A stretch of 9,144 bases of DNA. It comes from JBBDWJ01 sp040902925. GTDB lineage: Bacteria > Acidobacteriota > Terriglobia > Bryobacterales > UBA6623. The notes below the pieces were generated by a model. It was not told the origin of the DNA and ran no database searches. It saw nothing but the letters and a program-made list of their open reading frames with translations. Where the stretch lies: the NCBI GenBank assembly GCA_040902925.1, contig JBBDWJ010000026.1:1-9144 (forward strand), read 5' to 3'. This document shows positions 6,935 through 9,144 of the stretch, piece by piece; the first letter of the stretch is position 1, and each line of letters begins with the position of its first letter. Made by a program: the position numbers and the translations under genes.

Positions 6935-7163
6935 TCCTCGATTGCGCACTGTCGACCCGTCAGGTTTTAGCTACTCATTTATCGGCGGCCCATTGGGAAG
7001 GTGCAGTGGTAAGGTAGAAACGTGCCCTGCGAGGGCATGATTCCCGCAGCACGAAAAGACTGGAATTGTGCCGAAGAAACTCGGCGCATCGAAGACTGCA
7101 GGACGATGAGACGAGTTCCCCGTACTGACTCAATACCGACAAATCGCGCCTGGGCGGCGGAAA
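6935..7163. other. Intergenic region before the phosphatase gene, with one perfect hairpin
   Basis: The open frame continues upstream of the phosphatase to 7022, but its first 52 codons encode no recognisable segment and precede the signal peptide. The main structure is an 8-bp stem at 7021-7028 and 7032-7039 (one G-T pair, loop GCG). It has no T tract on the plus strand. On the minus strand only a short TTTCT follows. It may be an RNA leader element or a weak terminator for the reductase gene; neither is established. Confidence 0.35.
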
Positions 7164-7169
7164 AGGAGG
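7164..7169 (+). promoter_or_regulatory. Strong Shine-Dalgarno site of the phosphatase gene
   Basis: AGGAGG lies 8 nt before the ATG at 7178 and fixes that start in preference to the in-frame upstream ATG at 7022 region. Confidence 0.8.
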
Positions 7170-7177
7170 GTAGTGAA

Positions 7178-8335
7178 ATGAAATGGCAAAACCGGAATCT
7201 TTGGTTTGTTCTGGCCTTCTGTTTTGTCGCCTTCCACATGCTCAACCCTGCCCGGGCTCTCGCGGAAGACACCTGGGAGAACGTTGAGCGCATCGTCGCC
7301 ATTGGTGACGTGCATGGCGACTACGAACCCCTCGTAACCCTGCTGCGGCAGAGCGGCCTGATCGACAAGAACGAGGACTGGACTGGCGGCGCCACCCACC
7401 TGGTGCAGACCGGCGACATCCCCGACCGCGGGCCGGATACGCGTAAGATTATGGACCTGCTTATGAAGCTCGAAAAGCAGGCCCGCAAGAGCGGCGGTTT
7501 CGTGCATGCGCTGATTGGAAACCACGACGCCATGAACGTGTACGGGGACCTCCGCTATATTCATCCCGGGGAGTTCGCCGCTTTCCAGACACCGAAGTCG
7601 GAGCGCGTGCGCGACCGGGCCTATCAGGAACACGTCCAGCAGATCAAAGACGCCAAACCTCGCGAGGAGTGGCCGGACTTTGAGGGCGCCGATCGCGCGC
7701 AATGGGAAGGCGGCCACCCGCTCGGCTACTTCGAGCATCGCGAAGCTTTCGGCCCTAATGGCAAGTACGGTAATTGGATCAGAGGTCACAACGTAATCAT
7801 AAAGATCAACGATATATTGTTCCTGCACGGCGGAATTGGGCCATCCTATGCCGCTTCCAGTGTTCGCGAAATCAACAAAAATGCGGACGAGGTGTTTCGC
7901 GATTTCAACCGCTTGAAAGGCGGATTGCTCGTCGACTCGGAAGGCCCTTTGTGGTATCGAGGCCTTGCCAATAATGACGAGCCAACCGAGAAAGCGCACC
8001 TGGAAACCGTCCTCAAGAATTACGCCGCCGGGCACATCGTTATCGGCCACACGCCGACGGCCGGCGCGGTGCTGCCGCGTTTCGACGGACGAGTCATCAT
8101 GATTGACGTCGGCCTGTCGGCGGCTTACGGCGGTCGGCAGGCTTGTCTGTTGATCGAGGGTGGCAAATTTTATGCCCTGCACCGGGGCGAGAAACTTCCG
8201 CTGCCGTTTGAGCCGGGCCCAGCCCTCGTCGAGTATCTCGAGAAGGCCGCGGCGCTCGACCCACAGCCGTCGCCCCTGCTTCCCCTCATCGATAGTGTCA
8301 AGGAGCAACAGCTACCGGCCGCGGCCAGCAATTAG
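7178..8335 (+). CDS. Exported metallophosphatase, Shewanella-like PPP phosphatase type
   Basis: A 385-residue calcineurin-like metallophosphoesterase. Residues 1-29 form a Sec signal peptide (MKWQNRN, hydrophobic core LWFVLAFCFVAFHML, cleavage after ALA), so the enzyme should act in the periplasm or outside. The dinuclear metal-site motifs are complete and in PPP spacing: GDVHGD (43-48), GDIPDRG (79-85), GNHDAMN (114-120), HGG (217-219) and GHT (290-292), with PLWYRG at 257-262. GDxxDRG together with GNHD is the PPP serine/threonine/tyrosine phosphatase signature. The GNHDxMN spelling and the segment between it and HGG resemble Shewanella-like phosphatases (bacterial cold-active tyrosine phosphatase and plant SLP relatives). 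Substrate (phosphoprotein or small phosphoester) is not settled by sequence. Length fits the family. It is flanked by gaps of more than 200 nt on both sides and is probably transcribed alone. Confidence 0.9.
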   Translation: MKWQNRNLWFVLAFCFVAFHMLNPARALAEDTWENVERIVAIGDVHGDYEPLVTLLRQSGLIDKNEDWTGGATHLVQTGDIPDRGPDTRKIMDLLMKLEKQARKSGGFVHALIGNHDAMNVYGDLRYIHPGEFAAFQTPKSERVRDRAYQEHVQQIKDAKPREEWPDFEGADRAQWEGGHPLGYFEHREAFGPNGKYGNWIRGHNVIIKINDILFLHGGIGPSYAASSVREINKNADEVFRDFNRLKGGLLVDSEGPLWYRGLANNDEPTEKAHLETVLKNYAAGHIVIGHTPTAGAVLPRFDGRVIMIDVGLSAAYGGRQACLLIEGGKFYALHRGEKLPLPFEPGPALVEYLEKAAALDPQPSPLLPLIDSVKEQQLPAAASN

Positions 8336-8575
8336 GTTGGTTAGAATCCGCGCCGGCGGGGCTGAGCGCTAGGCGGACGCGGCGGGGAATCGTCCCGAGC
8401 GGGATGCTCTCCGCGGCGATCGATTTCGCTGATCGATTTCGCTGAGAAGCCCGGGCCCGCTGGCGGGGCTTTCGCCCACGCTCGGCCGGCAGTTCGCGAT
8501 AAGCGTGTCCCGGTGGCATCTGCATGGTGAGCGCGAAGAACGCCTTTGCTATCGGCCGGTATTTGTTGAGACAGT
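8336..8575. other. Intergenic region between phosphatase and flavodoxin-like gene
   Basis: No credible gene is seen in this 240-nt gap. It holds a 13-bp tandem duplication (listed separately) and an imperfect GC-rich hairpin, AAGCCC at 8447-8452 with GGGCTT at 8466-8471, followed by only one further T. That hairpin could be a weak terminator for the phosphatase gene but lacks a U tract. Confidence 0.4.
8418..8443. repeat. 13-bp perfect tandem duplication
   Basis: GATCGATTTCGCT is present twice, at 8418-8430 and 8431-8443, with no mismatch. It lies in non-coding DNA and probably arose by slippage or a local duplication. Each copy contains the palindrome GATC/ATCGAT, but no other function is suggested. 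Confidence 0.9.
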
Positions 8576-9144
8576 ATGGGTCTTATGAGATGTCGATTTT
8601 GCTCCCAAGGGCTCAGATGGATTGCAATGGCAGTGCTCGCGATTTGCGCGGGAGTCTGCCATGCCGCCGAGCCAGTGAAAGTCTTGATCGCTTATGTTTC
8701 ACAGACCGGGCATACCGAAAAGATGGCTCGGGCCGCGGCCGAGGGCGTACGGCAAGCCGACGCCGAGGCCGTGCTGCGCCGCATTACCGAAGTCACTAAA
8801 CAGGATCTCGAGCAAGCCGATGGCATTATGCTCGGCTCGCCGGTCCATATGGGGGACGTTGCGGCTGAGATGCGCACCGCGCTGGTCGCCTGGAGCGGTG
8901 GTGAGTACGGCTTCTGGAGCAGTAGGGCGCTGCAGGACAAGGTTGGTGCGGTCTTCGCCACCGGCGGAGCGCCCTCCAACGGCAAGGAGTTCACGATGAT
9001 CAGCATGGCGCTGGGGCTTCTGCAGTACGGCGTCGTGCTCGTGACTCCCTACGGCGGCGTCGGCGCTTCCGCGACGACGGGCATTCCGGAAATGGAGAAG
9101 GGCGTCGACGAGCGAGAGCCGACCGAAGCCCGCGAGTTGGGTAA
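8576..9144 (+). CDS. Flavodoxin/WrbA-like protein with signal peptide, 3' end beyond the window
   Basis: A partial gene of 189 complete codons, still open at the window edge. After an N-terminal export signal (basic start MGLMRCRFCSQG, hydrophobic core WIAMAVLAICAGV, likely cleavage near CHA|AEP at residue 30) comes a flavodoxin-like fold. It has the first strand VKVLIAYVSQTGHTEKMA (34-51), with the SxTGxTxxM FMN-phosphate loop; LGSPVHMGDV (86-95), typical of flavodoxin/WrbA proteins; and KVGAVFATGGAPSNGKEFT (122-140) followed by MALGLLQYGVVLVTP, matching the WrbA STG...E..LLS.H..L...G pattern. It is probably an FMN-binding NAD(P)H:quinone oxidoreductase relative. An in-frame TGA at 8567-8569 bounds the 5' end. 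Candidate starts are ATG 8576 (weak GAG upstream, used here) and ATG 8585, both before the signal. An export signal is unusual because most WrbA/flavodoxin proteins are cytoplasmic. Confidence 0.83.
   Translation, partial: MGLMRCRFCSQGLRWIAMAVLAICAGVCHAAEPVKVLIAYVSQTGHTEKMARAAAEGVRQADAEAVLRRITEVTKQDLEQADGIMLGSPVHMGDVAAEMRTALVAWSGGEYGFWSSRALQDKVGAVFATGGAPSNGKEFTMISMALGLLQYGVVLVTPYGGVGASATTGIPEMEKGVDEREPTEARELG

Noticed and set aside
7022..7177. 52-codon N-terminal extension of the phosphatase
   Set aside because: The strong AGGAGG at 7164-7169 and the signal peptide beginning at 7178 identify the true start.
7130..8308. 392-codon open frame on the minus strand opposite the phosphatase
   Set aside because: Antisense shadow of a gene with complete catalytic motifs; its translation is unrecognisable.
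8298..8525. Minus-strand frame of 75 codons after the phosphatase
   Set aside because: Arg/Pro-rich composition of the kind random GC-rich DNA gives; overlaps the end of a certain gene; no motif.
1..9144. Undescribed multi-gene system (defence, secretion, biosynthetic or mobile)
   Set aside because: All but one gene belong to known families and the strands, gaps and functions do not form one locus; no CRISPR repeats, integrase, transposase or toxin-antitoxin pair was found.

Overview
The window is an ordinary stretch of bacterial chromosome. It is GC-rich in most genes, with a clearly AT-richer patch around 5850-5945 and a somewhat AT-richer aldo/keto reductase gene. I infer an environmental heterotroph, possibly an Acidobacteriota (Bryobacter/Solibacter-like). 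The reasons are a Tat-type exported sulfatase, a small AT-hook/lysine-rich protein of a kind I associate with that phylum, and several genes without a Shine-Dalgarno sequence. The taxon is a guess, since no rRNA or other phylogenetic marker is present.

Layout. 1-305: non-coding, with a cluster of small stem-loops at 1-75. 306-1868 (+): exported type I sulfatase with an intact Cys-X-Pro-Ser-Arg formylglycine site. It runs tail to tail against a minus-strand pair: 5229-2560 is a UvrD/PcrA-type helicase with all its SF1 motifs and the C-terminal Tudor-like domain, followed after 24 nt by mobA (2535-1933), which makes the molybdenum cofactor guanine dinucleotide. 5230-5649: no recognisable gene. 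5898-5650 (-): small AT-hook protein, divergent from an aldo/keto reductase at 5960-6934 (+). 7178-8335 (+): exported metallophosphatase resembling Shewanella-like PPP phosphatases, with a strong ribosome binding site and a signal peptide. 8576 to the window end (+): a flavodoxin/WrbA-like protein carrying a signal peptide, cut by the window edge.

The genes do not form a single pathway. Three of the seven products appear to be exported (sulfatase, phosphatase, flavodoxin-like protein), which fits a lifestyle of degrading or sensing external substrates. The others are housekeeping (helicase, MobA), general redox metabolism (aldo/keto reductase) and a putative DNA-binding protein. I see no CRISPR array, complete mobile element, defence island, RNA gene or biosynthetic cluster, and no convincing undescribed system. 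The points most worth a second look are the AT-hook protein beside the divergent promoter region, the flavodoxin with an export signal, the exported PPP-type phosphatase, and the stem-loop cluster at the left edge.
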